A stretch of 64,000 nucleotides of DNA. Source: Dendrophyllia cribrosa (taxonomy: Eukaryota; Cnidaria; Anthozoa; Scleractinia; Dendrophylliidae). The stretch's first letter is position 1; the number at the start of each line of letters is the position of its first letter. Below, piece by piece: positions 1-10,409 of the stretch. The stretch covers positions 52,702,251 through 52,766,250 of the forward strand of contig JAJLRJ010000002.1 of assembly GCA_024195265.1 (NCBI GenBank), in the 5' to 3' direction. Below the pieces are notes generated by a model, which searched no databases, was not told the origin of the DNA, and saw nothing but the letters and a program-made list of their open reading frames with translations. The translations under genes were made by a program, and so were the position numbers.

Positions 1-1500
1 GGATTTAAATCTGATTTCAATGAACTTTCCGTACATTTAGATAATGAATTCCCAAGATAAAAATAAAAAAAAACACCATATCTAAGACGCAGATATATGA
101 TGAAGCTAGTACGAATTCACTTGTCCTGTCTGACATTTGGAAATCAAAATTCTTAATATTTATACTTTTTCTCTTAAATAACGCTTTTTGTTCGAATCAC
201 AATCGAATCAAAAACGAAGTTAACAATTTCAGAAAATCTTAACAGAGTTTTCGGAAATATGACCTTTCCCCCTGGCAAAGCTTCACCTTGTATTTTCTGT
301 ATTTTCTGTAATTGACACCTGCGTTTACGTTTCATGTATGACCTGTGTCATTTCTGACGGACAATGGAGAAATGTGCTTGATCGTCTATCTTAACGACGT
401 TAAAAAAAAGTCCATTATTTGCCTGTTCTTGTCTCTGTAAAAAGATTTTCAAAATATGGCCATTACTTGGTCAGAGTTTGTTTCGAATAATTACTGAAAA
501 CAAAGTTGTGCTCAAATTGTTGACCAAAAAGCCATATTCAGCGTTACTGGGAATTTAAAAGCTAAAACAAGAATTCCAGATGTATATACTACTTTTTGTT
601 ACATTAATTATAAGTAATGATAGTTACAAAATTAATATAGTTTACTGAGTCAACACATTTCAGCAACATTTTATGTCTGTGAGTGGAGCCTACACAGCAA
701 ATAAAATAAAATAAAATAAAATAAGTTTGTTCAACTACATCAAAACTATACTTTCGTCTGTTCGTTGTTTACCTTTTATTTCATATTGGTATATAGTGTA
801 ATTAATCTTTGACAAGCTGCTCTATTAATGCCCGAACTAGTGATTTACCATCCTGACGTTTTTTTCTGAAAATGAGTGCAGTATTTAGCTAAATGGAATA
901 AAAGGGGGTGGTTTGTTGAATAAATTTGCCTTAATAAGTGGAAATAGAATATATATAACGACCATTTATGTGATTTACAGCCGTCAAAGGTTTTCCCTAC
1001 CACTGAACACATTACATTATTAAATTAAATTGTAGGTTTAAACTACTATCACATAAACCATTTTGCTCCATTGTTGCTTTTCCTATATATGAAATATAGC
1101 TTCATATAGATAATAAGAGCAATATAACGTATAATTATTTAATGCAGGTCTTCGCGAACGTGACATTAAAAACGGCAGTCTGCCAAATATAAAGGCCTTT
1201 CCGCTTTTTGTTTACGCGTCGTTAAGGTAAAAATAATTTGTCTTTATCATGAGATATTAAGACACGGTGATAGTCTTTGTAATCATTGAGGAAGACAGAT
1301 GCATCACAGAATTTATGCCGCGCTCGTGTGATATTAAGCGCGGGGAGAAAATAACGAAGAGGAAACTACCAAAAAAATCTGCATTTTTCTTTGTTTATTA
1401 ATTAATCCTCTTACATTATTTCCCATTAGGAAGCGTTTTATCTCTAACGAAGACGCCACGCACTCGTAAGACGCGGCCAAACTATTAAATATCCCGCACA
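1..1500. other. Upstream flank, no gene seen
   Basis: AT-rich DNA with no supported ORF. It holds a short pentanucleotide microsatellite (AAATA repeated about five times) near 697-723. The last 200 bases lead into the P1 promoter. Confidence 0.6.
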
Positions 1501-1508
1501 ACGAAACG

Positions 1509-1517
1509 TATAAAAGG
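1509..1517 (+). promoter_or_regulatory. TATA box of peptide gene P1
   Basis: TATAAAAGG lies 109 bases before the P1 start codon, a good core-promoter match with room for a 70-80 base leader. P2 has a similar CATAAAAGG 88 bases before its ATG, which supports both. Confidence 0.6.
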
Positions 1518-1617
1518 GCATATGTCACACCAGGAGGTCATCACCATTTTTTAAATTGACTTTGCTGCTAAGACACTAAAAAGCATTTGTAACTGAGTTA
1601 GTTTGTATTGTTTAAAA

Positions 1618-1746
1618 ATGAATTCGAAATTCGCATGGATTTTGCTGGCCATTGTGCTCTTCTCTTTATGTTCTTGGAGCAGCGCTTTTACGGCTGGCGC
1701 CGGTAAGCCGAAGACGGGCAAACGGGAGTTGCCCAGCAATGAGGAG
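1618..1746 (+). CDS. P1 exon 1: secreted two-cysteine peptide precursor
   Basis: Forty-three codons from an ATG in the context AAAAATGA. Residues 1-23 form a signal peptide: short charged start, hydrophobic core ILLAIVLFSL, end at Ser-Ser-Ala. FTAGAG follows directly (24-29), then GKR at 34-36, a possible dibasic cleavage site with a Gly amide donor. The exon ends after GAG-GAG at GTAAGA, an excellent donor, in phase 0. The reading frame stops soon inside the intron, so splicing is required. P2 and P3 have the same layout: signal, FTAGAG, basic site, phase-0 intron. The full precursor is 80 aa. The product is probably secreted; candidates are a peptide hormone, an antimicrobial or a toxin-like peptide. 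I do not recognise the family. Confidence 0.75.
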
Positions 1747-1898
1747 GTAAGAAGCGATATGTAATATATTTTCCACATGGACTATAATTCTTTTGGTATT
1801 TACTCATTTCACGTTTTAGATGGAGGAATTAATCTAATTATCAGTCCTAAAAGTGTCACCCAGTTCTAAATCTCGAAGCGCTGGCGCTATAATTTGCT

Positions 1899-2330
1899 GT
1901 GTTACTGTATGTTGTGTTGTTCAAGGTGGTTCTAACTTTTGAGTCAGTGACCATTCAAATGAAAGTTACTGAGCAGTACTTACTTGTAGTGCTGTTCATT
2001 TTGCTGTACAAGGTGGTTCTAACTTTTGAGTCAGTGGATGAAATCCTACAGTGTGACCGTTCAAATGAAAGCTACCGGGTTCTAACTTTTTAGTTCGTGG
2101 ATTAAATTCTACAGTGTGACCATGAAAGCTTCTGAACAGTACTTCCCTGTGGTGCTGTTTGTTACGCCATACACGTGCACGGTGGTTCTTACTTTTGAAC
2201 CTGTGGATGACAGCGTCCTAAAGTCATGTATGCATTCATGTGAAAGCTATGGCCCAGTACTTTACTTGTGTTATTTGCTGAAAGACACTTTACACTATTA
2301 CGGTCGGTGTATAAGAATCGAGTAAATGAT
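1899..2330 (+). repeat. Degenerate minisatellite in P1 intron
   Basis: Imperfect copies of a unit of roughly 70-105 bases, marked by GGTGGTTCTAACTTTTGAG and TTCAAATGAAAGCTA-like segments near 1925, 2010, 2076 and 2180. One forward frame stays partly open, giving repeated VVLTFESV, which looks like a by-product of the repeat. A single related segment lies near 56130, in the flank of exon 1 of P3. Confidence 0.65.
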
Positions 2331-3030
2331 TTTATATCTTCGTTGTTTAAAATGGTATCTATAATACTACAATTGGCTTAGTAAAAAAGAAAATGTAATG
2401 CGCAAACACACAGTCCACTTCTTGATACAAATCATCTGAACTTAGCTGTTATAATTGCAAAAACATCAAGTTTGCCTTTTTTTCACCCGTTTCAATTCGT
2501 CCATCGGTAAGCAATTTCATTCGATGCTTTCCCGTGTTTTCCAAGGTTTTCAATCGTATGGTAATTTTCATTTATTCAATCTAAATCAGAATTTCTCCCG
2601 GTGTTCGTAAGTTCAATTCAGTTCCAATTAGACCAATAAATAACGTCACATTGCAATTCCAACAATTAATACCCCATGAAGGTTGTTTTTGTAGTTGCAT
2701 CTAAAAAGTGGTTGGTCGCTTAGCGACCTCACTGTTTACGTAAGTCATTCGAGTGGAACCCGCACGGGGAAGCCTTCTCGCAAACTATGCAATATTTACG
2801 AAATATAAGACTTTTTTTCCGTGTCTTGATAATAAGTAATGGTAACACTGAATCTCGTGGAAGTTTGGGTGAACTCAAAATAGTCACGGCCATTTTTCGT
2901 TCTTCCAAACTTTCACTCGTGTTACCATAGCTCCAGTGAATATACGGAAAGAGTTTTTTATTTCTTTTAAGTGAAATTTGTGATCCTCGCAGTGTGCTCT
3001 CAACTTAAGCAGTTGAAAAAGCAATCTGAA

Positions 3031-3103
3031 CTTTTACGGGATTCGAACCCATGACCTTGTGATACCGGTGCAATTCTCTATTCACTGCTGCGCTATCAAG
3101 CCA
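3031..3103 (-). repeat. tRNA-derived SINE head, in P1 intron
   Basis: Read on the minus strand, it has a box-A-like TAGCGCAGCAG and a box-B GGGTTCGAATCCC with tRNA-like spacing. There is no convincing acceptor stem or clean anticodon arm. Downstream (lower coordinates, about 2750-3030) is a likely SINE body with no coding potential. This is better called a tRNA-derived SINE than a functional tRNA. Confidence 0.5.
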
Positions 3104-3140
3104 CATGGATAGATCTTTTAAGATAGAAATATTAAAAAAT

Positions 3141-3418
3141 ATTCCATACTATCAGAAACCCATAAGTGGGTTGAAACGTGCAACTGTCTCTTGCACGCTT
3201 CAAAACAAGCTTCCGATTATTCAATTTGCTAAGAAGTTGTTACAGCCATATTTGGAAAATCAAGATAAAAATATTAACCAATCAATTTGCTAGAACAACT
3301 TACTTCCAATCTCGAGAGACCGGGGGGTTTCCAAATATGGTACTAAGCAAAAAATGAATATTCGGAAGCTGTGAATGTGCGTTACACGTTTCAACCCACT
3401 TATGGGTTTCTGATACTA
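3141..3418. repeat. Inverted pair of a ~100-bp repeat
   Basis: A segment containing CCCATAAGTGGGTTGAAACG at 3141-3257 recurs inverted at about 3316-3418, with a third, direct copy at 5017-5113. All are in the P1 intron. The CCCATAAGTGGG core is self-complementary. Family unknown. Confidence 0.6.
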
Positions 3419-3981
3419 TCTCATTGGCTGGGTGTACAGGCCAATTTCCAAGGTCCGGCTCACGCTTTTGCATATGCTGGCAGATATAATACATTTTAAA
3501 GCGCCTTTACATGATCACCTTCTGCGAATAAGACCTGATATATACAAGTATATTCGTGAACATCACAAAAATGTTGTGAAGTTCACTGTTGGCAAGAAAA
3601 AGAACTGAGTGAGTCACTATTCTCACCATTTTTTGTGATTTTTAAACGAGTGCATTAAATGCAATAATTATTTTTAAGTCAATTGACGTTCTTACGCATG
3701 CGTGGTGCATGATGCCAAGGGTAATCATTTCACCTTGACCAGTGATGCGTGCATTTGTGGTCAAATGTCCGGCCTGGATATCACACTGGTAAGAATATAG
3801 ATTACACTCATTGATAACGACATCAATAGGGTAAAATACTGTGTGGCACTAAATCGATATATATAGGGAGCGAAAAAAGGGTTAATAAGAGCCAAAACCA
3901 GATAGGCATGTTTGGAACTTTATAGAAACGTTTCTGGCACTGTTATCAAGCTTTACTCTACTGATTACTTAGTGTCAGTCC

Positions 3982-4270
3982 GGGGGGGGGTGGGGGGGGT
4001 ACTCGGGTATGTTTTGGGTGGGTATGTGCCGCCCTGGTCTCCAAATTTGGACCCCGTTTTAGAAAGAATTTGCACTCAAAATGATACCCCGTTCTAGAAA
4101 TAGGTCAATTTTTAATACCCCGTTCTAGAAAAAATGGCTGCTGAAAATCTGAAGCTTTCGTGCGTTCGAAATATTATACCCCGTTCTAGGAAACGTCTCT
4201 AAAATGGATACCCCGTTCTAGATCAGGAGTCCCAAAATCACGACCCCGTTAGGCGGCACATACCCGTATA
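3982..4270. repeat. G-run repeat with CCCCGTTCTAGA motif
   Basis: Starts with two G-runs (3982-3999), then a segment in which the motif TACCCCGTTCTAGAAA and variants recurs at least five times at 20-45 base intervals. It ends with GGCGGCACATACCCG, partly complementary to its start GGGTATGTGCCGCC, so the element has inverted ends. A related truncated copy lies at 29683-29790. Confidence 0.6.
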
Positions 4271-4442
4271 GGTATTTTGGGGGTGTCAGTAAAGATTTCC
4301 TTTACGACAATAACTAATAAAACAATTAGTAGAGTTGGTTTCATTTTTTATTTATTTTCGTTACCAGCATCGACCTTTTGTTTTCACTAATAGCGTATAC
4401 CTTGACCTTGATAATCGGCTATTGGATTGGTTCGGCAATATG

Positions 4443-4599
4443 CCAATTTCGATATATTATAATTCGTTCTTGGCTCCGAGGCTTAGGGGAATAAAACAAA
4501 ATAAATCACATTGAGGTTCAGGGATAAATAATTTATTTATTTTGTTTTATTCCCTTAAGCCTCGGAGCCAAATTAGAATTTAGATGTATCGAAATTGGC
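4443..4599. repeat. Foldback MITE (GGCTCCGAGGCTTA family)
   Basis: Arms of about 65 bases face each other: CTTGGCTCCGAGGCTTA...AATAAAACAAA and its complement. A second copy with a good left arm and shorter right arm is at 57981-58097. The following 4600-4860 holds another AT-rich repeat with several CCAAT/ATTGG boxes and no ORF. Confidence 0.65.
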
Positions 4600-5016
4600 C
4601 TATTGGATATCGAAAGTAATTTCGCAATTGTTTTGGTTTTCCATTGCTACGCTTCGAGATTGGCTAAAAAGTCTCGCGCCATTTTTCCAACAATCAGTAG
4701 TAAAACCAAAAACAATGCCGGCTACATTTATTTCCTACGAGTTCTGATTGGTTCATTGGATTGTCTGCGTCTGTTGTGATTGGCCAGAGTGATTACTGTG
4801 GTTTTGGTTTCACGACACTCAACTAAAAACTGCTCTATCACAAAAACTAAAATGATCTTTTTTGGTAATAAACTAGTAAACAGTGTGTTCTAATTAAAAA
4901 AAAAAAAAAATTGGCTACATTTTTTTGTGCAACATTTTATTTAATTTCGTTCAGAGGGAAAAGCTAGAGTTTAAAGGAAATCTCGACTGAAAAAAACAGT
5001 TTAAACTTCAAAGTAT

Positions 5017-5113
5017 ACCAGAAACCCATAAGTGGGTTGAAACGTGCAACTGTCTCTTGTACGCTTCAAAACAAGCTTCCGATTATTCAATTCCTAAGAA
5101 GTTGTTACAGCCA
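5017..5113 (+). repeat. Third copy of the 3141-3418 repeat
   Basis: Nearly identical to 3147-3245 over about 95 bases, from CAGAAACCCATAAGTGGGTT onward. A short ORF running through it is a shadow, not a gene. Confidence 0.6.
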
Positions 5114-5298
5114 CAGTTTTATTTTTCATTCGTCTGATTTGCTGATTTTATCGAATAATTTTAATAACCAATTGTCTGAAATGCTGGGCGAGGTGGCTTG
5201 GATTTTACCAGGGAAAGAACTAATATTTCCCTGTGATATTCCCCTACAACATTTCTCTGTATCATTGTGCGCAACACACCGTCAGTCACGTAACACAC

Positions 5299-5299
5299 A

Positions 5300-5330
<31 letters not shown>
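5299..5330. repeat. (TCA)n microsatellite
   Basis: About nine to ten tandem TCA/CAT triplets. They give His, Ser or Met runs in three frames, which accounts for several spurious ORFs here. Confidence 0.85.
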
Positions 5331-5373
5331 GTTCCTTTTCCCCATGTGGGGAATAAGGCGGAAAAAGGTAAAG

Positions 5374-6555
5374 ACAGGGGTTCTGACAGGGTGCGCGGGT
5401 GCGGGACCGCACAATTCGGTCAAACCCGCACAATTCCGCACAATTCCTAAAAATCCGCACAATCCCGCACAATATTGAAATATTTGCTTAAAATTTTAAT
5501 TAAATTAGGTATTTCTATTGATTACCAAGATTTCGAGAAACGTTTTAGGCTATTTTCAGCCCATTTTCCTTCCAAACAATCGAGAAATCCCTAGCTTTTC
5601 TCGAACAGCTCACGCGAATCGATATAAAAACAACAAGGCGTTCTCTTCACCGTCCTGGGAACTAGTCTCAGTTTACTTCTATCCGACTTCCTACCGAATT
5701 TTTCGCGTAGCTTTTTAGTTGTCGTTTTCCAGACATTATGTCGTTTTTCTTAGCAGACTGTTGATATTTTCCTTTCGAGCGTTTTTTCTTCCTCTTTCAG
5801 TTTAATATGTCGGGTACCGAAGAAGAAACACCGAAGAAATGTACCGTCGCGTGTCACTCTGTCTGAATTATTTTCGCAAAGAACTGAGCAAGTTTGCGAA
5901 TCGACAAACAAAATATTAAAGCGCTGGAACTTCGGATTGATAGGAGAAAATTATTAAGTTCTGATCAGAATAATGGATTTTATTTTTTTCAATCAAGTGA
6001 AAGACGTTTTCATTCAGGAAAATGCAAAACAAACATGCTATCAAATTACATTTAGCACACAATTTGCGTACATCTCGGGGTTGTTTTTTTGCGGCAAACT
6101 TTCGAAGAAATTGTGTGAACCTTTACTGGAAATTATTTACGCTACATAAAATGTACGGATTTTTCATAAAGGAACTCGCTCAAATCGGAAACATTTTATT
6201 TTGAGGTGGTATTTCGGTTTTACCCGATCGAGTTCATCGTGTCACGCAATGTGATTTTGTTGAGACAAATAAACTTTGGTGAAGAAAAACAGCCGCAAAT
6301 TGGCGATTGCTGGGTACATTTTAATCCCCAAAGTAAAACAGCTACAGTGTATTTATATTTTCCATTTATGCAGATTTTCCTCCCTGTCATATTTTTCTGG
6401 CCTGGCTAGAACACTGGTGATTTAATATTTGGTTGGTCACAGGATTGCGCAATCCCGCACAATTTCCCGCACAATCGCAGTTATTTCCCGCACAATTTGC
6501 CCCAAAACTCCCGCACAATTTTCATTTTTTTACCGCACCCTGTCAGAATCCCTGT
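5374..6555. mobile_element. Non-autonomous hAT-like DNA transposon
   Basis: Ends are inverted: ACAGGGGTTCTGACAGGGTG on the left and the complement of CACCCTGTCAGAATCCCTGT on the right. CAGGG...CCCTG ends are typical of hAT elements. Subterminal zones on both sides carry many copies of CCCGCACAATT, plausibly transposase binding sites. GTAAAG occurs at both borders and may be a target duplication. No transposase is visible; the interior holds only short unrelated frames. It sits inside the P1 intron. Confidence 0.6.
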
Positions 6556-6788
6556 AAAGAGGGCAAGAGGCCCAACAAAGAAAGGCCCCTGGTCTTCCTG
6601 GTTGGGGGTGTGGCGTATATTATTGTGGGGCTAATCAATCCGCCCTGAAATAATTCTTCTGATTACGTAAACGGGAAATTATCGTCGCACACATGCATAA
6701 TCATTAAAAGGAAAGTCTATGTACATATCTCACAGAAACAGGACGATTTAATCAATCATCTAACATGTTTTCATATCTTAATCTTTAG

Positions 6789-6902
6789 CGAGACTACGCA
6801 TTGAGGGAATTCTGCGAGAAAGTGTACCCCTGCGCGGACGAATACAGAAGAGGAATGCTTTCCAAAGTTATTAGACGACTTGCAAGAGATGAACAATACT
6901 GA
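6789..6902 (+). CDS. P1 exon 2: two-cysteine mature region
   Basis: Opens after TTTAG in phase 0, matching exon 1, and runs 37 codons to TGA. It contains REFCEKVYPC, with the only two cysteines of the mature part (residues 52 and 58 of the precursor, C-x5-C), then a basic helix-prone tail (SKVIRRLARDE). P2 and P3 have an equivalent last exon with C-x6-C. The cysteines could form one disulfide loop or link two chains. The intron is 5.04 kb and full of repeats. Confidence 0.72.
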   Translation, partial: RDYALREFCEKVYPCADEYRRGMLSKVIRRLARDEQY

Positions 6903-6904
6903 TC

Positions 6905-6910
6905 AATAAA
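6905..6910 (+). terminator. Polyadenylation signal of P1
   Basis: AATAAA two bases after the stop codon. It is very close, but a canonical signal; the next bases are AT-rich with further TATT and TTGTAATAT segments that could hold the cleavage region. Confidence 0.5.
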
Positions 6911-6919
6911 ATACTAAGA

Positions 6920-7400
6920 CTAGATTTCAGGAACTATTTTACATTATACAAAAGAAGAAGTTATCTTTCAACAAGTAAATGTTTGTGACTGGCTAAGTTG
7001 AATATGATAGACAATTACTGACAGTTATTGCCTTTGTAATATCTTATATTAGAAAGCATTTAAGATATTTTAACCGTGTAAGTTGCATATTATTTTTGTA
7101 ATTCAAACTTGAATGGACGAACTCTGTCTCGCTGTTAAAGTAGGTCACACTACTGTGCGAACAAAATAAAGCAATGCAATTTAAATGAATGTGCGAACTC
7201 AGTGTTGTTGAAAGATCCTGCAAAGTATTATACAAGCACGTGGGAGGAGGGGGTAGGGGGTAGGAGACGATAGGAGGAAGGGGGTCTAGGGGTCGGGCGC
7301 ATTGGACTTTCGCTCAGACAACGGGCTCACCTTCTTAACACACAGCGATTACTTTAAACTTTCTTCGACGTCTGTAATCCGATCCACCTCCGATTTTATT
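6920..7400. other. Spacer with G-rich stretch
   Basis: No gene seen. A purine-rich run of GGGGG/GGAGG blocks lies at about 7240-7310 and could form a G-quadruplex. Confidence 0.5.
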
Positions 7401-7404
7401 ACTT

Positions 7405-8050
7405 ATAAGCAGTAAATGCGGGACTCCGCAAGAAATTCCCCGGGATAGCCTGGAACGCCTATGACGTGCAATTCGGACACGTGCCTCTAACAACCATTCC
7501 AATAATTGATTGGAGGGAACGGAACGTCCAGCTATATATGGGCCTTTCTAAGTCCAGCTGCAAGTCCTGTGGCAACACTAATCACCTTTTTGACGCCTGC
7601 CCTCTTTTCACCCGCTAAATCTCGGGGGATGCCCTCTCTCCACCCCTAGGTTTCGGGGGATGCCCTCTCCCCAGCCGATGTGTGCTAGAACTTGAACAAG
7701 GGCAGGCCCTGTGCACGCCCCCCTGCCGCTAAAAACACAGTTGCAACCAGCCAGGATTTTCTGCAGCCCACTCATGCCAAGAGTATACTAATTGGTCCCG
7801 CAACAGAGAGAAAAGATCTAAATCGTATTCAAACTCTAACAGTTCCTCCAGATACTTCGAAATTTTCTCTTCACCCTAACCCTAAACTTTTAGCGAGACA
7901 TTACATTTGGTGCTGTAAGTCTAGTAAAAAAATTCCACACCTAAAAACGTTTCTGATAATTCTTAAATCACAATTTAATATCGAAACCTACAAACCCGGA
8001 TCCAATTTGAAGAAATGGGTTCCTTTAATCCCCATCTTTAATTCTATTTA
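7405..8050 (+). pseudogene. Retroelement Gag remnant with zinc knuckle
   Basis: An open stretch from about 7405 to 7617 reads PGIAWNAYDVQFG and ends with a CCHC zinc knuckle at 7559-7600 (C-x2-C-x4-H-x4-C: CKSCGNTNHLFDAC). After a stop and frame change, NKGRPCARPP from 7692 resembles the cysteine/histidine-rich Gag tail of DIRS-type elements. Nothing beyond is open for long. It is on the opposite strand to the DIRS-like element at 8.7-12.66 kb and so is a separate insertion. The retroelement Gag call rests on the knuckle; the DIRS assignment is weaker. Confidence 0.5.
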
Positions 8051-8240
8051 GGCTATTAATTCTGACATGTCGCACTATTTTTATATATACTACCCAAGCC
8101 CCCCAAAAAGGCGTTGAGGCTATCGTTCCCATTTCCCGAATTAATTAATTTGCACATTTTAGTATCTTTTGCGCTGCTCAACAAAATCTAACATAATAAC
8201 TTAAGGAGATGGCTTTTAAAATGTTTGAGAAATAGGAGTC

Positions 8241-8556
8241 TATCACAGGACGAAATAATGAATTTACTAATTTTTAAGACAAAATTAAATTTTACTTAAA
8301 GGTATCGAAAATCTTTAAGTTGAGACGTGAATACTCTTAAATGTATTAAAGTAAGTAAGAACATTTAAGTTATCTTTAATTCAATTTTTCAACAACTTAA
8401 AGGTAACTTAAATTGTTCATTACTTGCTTTAAGTGTTTTCAAGTATAGGCTTATTTAAGTAATTTACGGTGCACTTAAAGTTAGTCGAAATTGTTCTTTA
8501 AGTTTTCTTTAAGGAACCTTTACTTGCACTTAAAATCGTTATTTCGTCCTGTGATA
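8241..8556. repeat. MITE with TATCACAGGACGAAATAA ends
   Basis: A 316-base element whose termini are exact inverted repeats (TATCACAGGACGAAATAA). The interior is made of many CTTAAAG/CTTTAAG units in both orientations. A second copy, in the opposite orientation, is at 27014-27352. No ORF. Confidence 0.8.
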
Positions 8557-8759
8557 ATGTTAAAATATAATTTGTTTGTTCTTATTTTAATACTTTTAAT
8601 ACGCATTTATTCTATTATTATTGTTATTATTATTATTGTTTTTTTTATTTATGGATCATCTAATGTGATTATTATGTAATGTGAATGTTCTGAAAGAAAT
8701 TACGGAGAAAGACACAGGCTGCTGATAAACTAATTAAAAGTCGGTTACTAAGTAGGCTA

Positions 8760-9789
8760 TCAAGTACAGCTACCATGGTCCATTGTCAGTTTCTTAGGTA
8801 AGCCTAGTAGTGTTTCTTGGGGAGTTCTGATGTAGTGTTCATAGCAGTCGGAGCTCCAGCGACCCAATACCTTGATAAGCCATGCTGGGAGGCCTGCTGC
8901 TGCTGCAGTGGTGGCTGCACCAATACGAAAGCTGTGTGAAAAGAAACGTTCAGGTGGTACACCACAATGTTGCAAAGTAGTAAGGAGCTCTTTTGTCAAA
9001 GAGGTACGGGATAGCCACCTGCCATTGTTGAAGGTGAACAGTGGGCTTGTAGTAGATGGTCGACGTTGAAGCAGGTAGTCCCTCATGGCCATAACAGAAC
9101 AGATAGAGGTTGTGGACCTTGCTATGGTTAGGGTACAGCCTTTGCGAAAGGCGTCTGTTTTGGACTGTTTAATGTTAACAAGCATGTATTTGGGGGTTTC
9201 GATACTTGGGATAAAGGTAATATCCTTAAGGCAAAGATGGACAGCTGGGTCAAAAATGCCATCATTGCAAGGTGAATTCATTTGAACGTAAAAACCCAAA
9301 AAAGGCTAGGGTGAAGGCGGCCCAGAGCATGACGTGGTCATCATTGAAACTTAGGTGGGGTTGGTAGTAATTAAAAATGGACTGCAGGATTTGGATAGTG
9401 ATTGGGCATCAGTCCAAATTGGTAGGGGTTTGGGAACGTTTGATACCATTAAGGACATTTTGGAGACGGTACATTTTGGGTAATTTGATTAGGAAGTTAT
9501 GTTGCCTGTGAAGGTCTTGAACTGCAAACAAGTAGAGTTTAATGGTATTATGGAAAACAGTTTTGGCCAAATGCGAAGCAAAATAGATCAAAGTGATTTC
9601 AGAGGCCGGGAGAAGGGGGTAGAGGGACTCACTAGCCCTTGCATAAGGCAGATTGAAATAAAATGGTTGTGGCACACATTGTAGGAACGTTTGACATTCG
9701 GGGCAAGTGAAGCACCAAAGTAGCGGTAGACAGACGCCGTTAAATTGACATTGTTGTAGGAGGGATAATGCGGGGAATAGGTGAGGCAT
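8760..9789 (-). pseudogene. DIRS tyrosine recombinase (broken)
   Basis: The N-terminal SAM-like part (about 9789-9412) contains ASHLAKTVFHNTIKLYLFAV. The catalytic part (9299-8760) shows HSFRIGAATTAAAAGLP (H-x-x-R), LGRW and the nucleophile context CYEHYIR. A stop after the N-terminal part and a frameshift in the T-rich run near 9295-9310 separate the halves. The enzyme would integrate circular cDNA by site-specific recombination. The preserved catalytic residues suggest moderate age. Confidence 0.8.
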
Positions 9790-10408
9790 TGGGAGCCAGG
9801 GAACGAAAGCGGTCCATCTGAAAACGGGACAAAGAATCAGCTATGGAATTGTCCAACCCAGGGATGTGTCTGGCAGTAAAGGTGAAGTTATGCACAAGGG
9901 TCAAAATGGTAATGGCACGGACCAAGTCCATGATCCTAGATGACTTGGAGCGTTTTGAATTAATGGTAGCGACAACTGGTAGGTTGTCGCACAACATACA
10001 AATATGCTTGCCTGACCAAGAGGGCTCCCAGAGATAGCATGCAACATATATGGCATAAAGTTCCTGCCAGTGAATGCTAATTCCTACGGCTGGGTTTATA
10101 AGATGTTGAAGGAGCCAGTGGCCTTGAAACCATTGCCCATTTAGGTAACCCCCATAGCCATGGGACCCAGAAGCATCGGTAAAAAACTGAAGGTCAGGTG
10201 AGGTGAGTAGTGTTTTGTTTAGGAAAAAACTAACCCCACTCCAGTGGTCAAGGAAGGACGACCACATAGAAATATCTTTTCGGAATTCCCCATTAAGCTT
10301 AATGTTCCATCGGGAGTTAGTGATACCCTTGGTTAAGCTAATAATTCGCTGCAAGAAGGCTCGCCCGGACACGACAACCTTGCATGCAAACTGAAGAGTA
10401 CCGATCAA
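9790..10408 (-). pseudogene. DIRS RNase H domain
   Basis: An open frame whose catalytic acid motifs are visible: FFTDASGSHGYGG (first Asp), HWQELYAIYVA (Glu) and LCDNLPVVATIN (second Asp), then RHIPGLDNSIADSLSR (the distal His-Asp segment). It degrades RNA in RNA:DNA hybrids during element replication. It lies directly after the RT and overlaps the start of the recombinase frame by about 50 bases, as is usual for DIRS elements. Confidence 0.82.
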
Positions 10409-10409
10409 T

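Noticed and set aside
3031..3103. Functional tRNA gene
   Set aside because: Boxes A and B are present but no cloverleaf with a paired acceptor stem; sits as a SINE head.
5037..5478. Overlapping ORFs with Ser, His or Met runs
   Set aside because: They are translations of the TCA microsatellite and a dispersed repeat.
6789..6902. Similarity of P1 exon 2 to osteocalcin/matrix Gla C-x5-C core
   Set aside because: The cysteine spacing fits, but the Gla recognition pattern E-x3-E-x-C is absent and P2 and P3 have C-x6-C.
1509..6902. Alternative P1 last exon within the 5-kb intron
   Set aside because: No other phase-0 acceptor followed by a two-cysteine frame and stop was seen before 6789.
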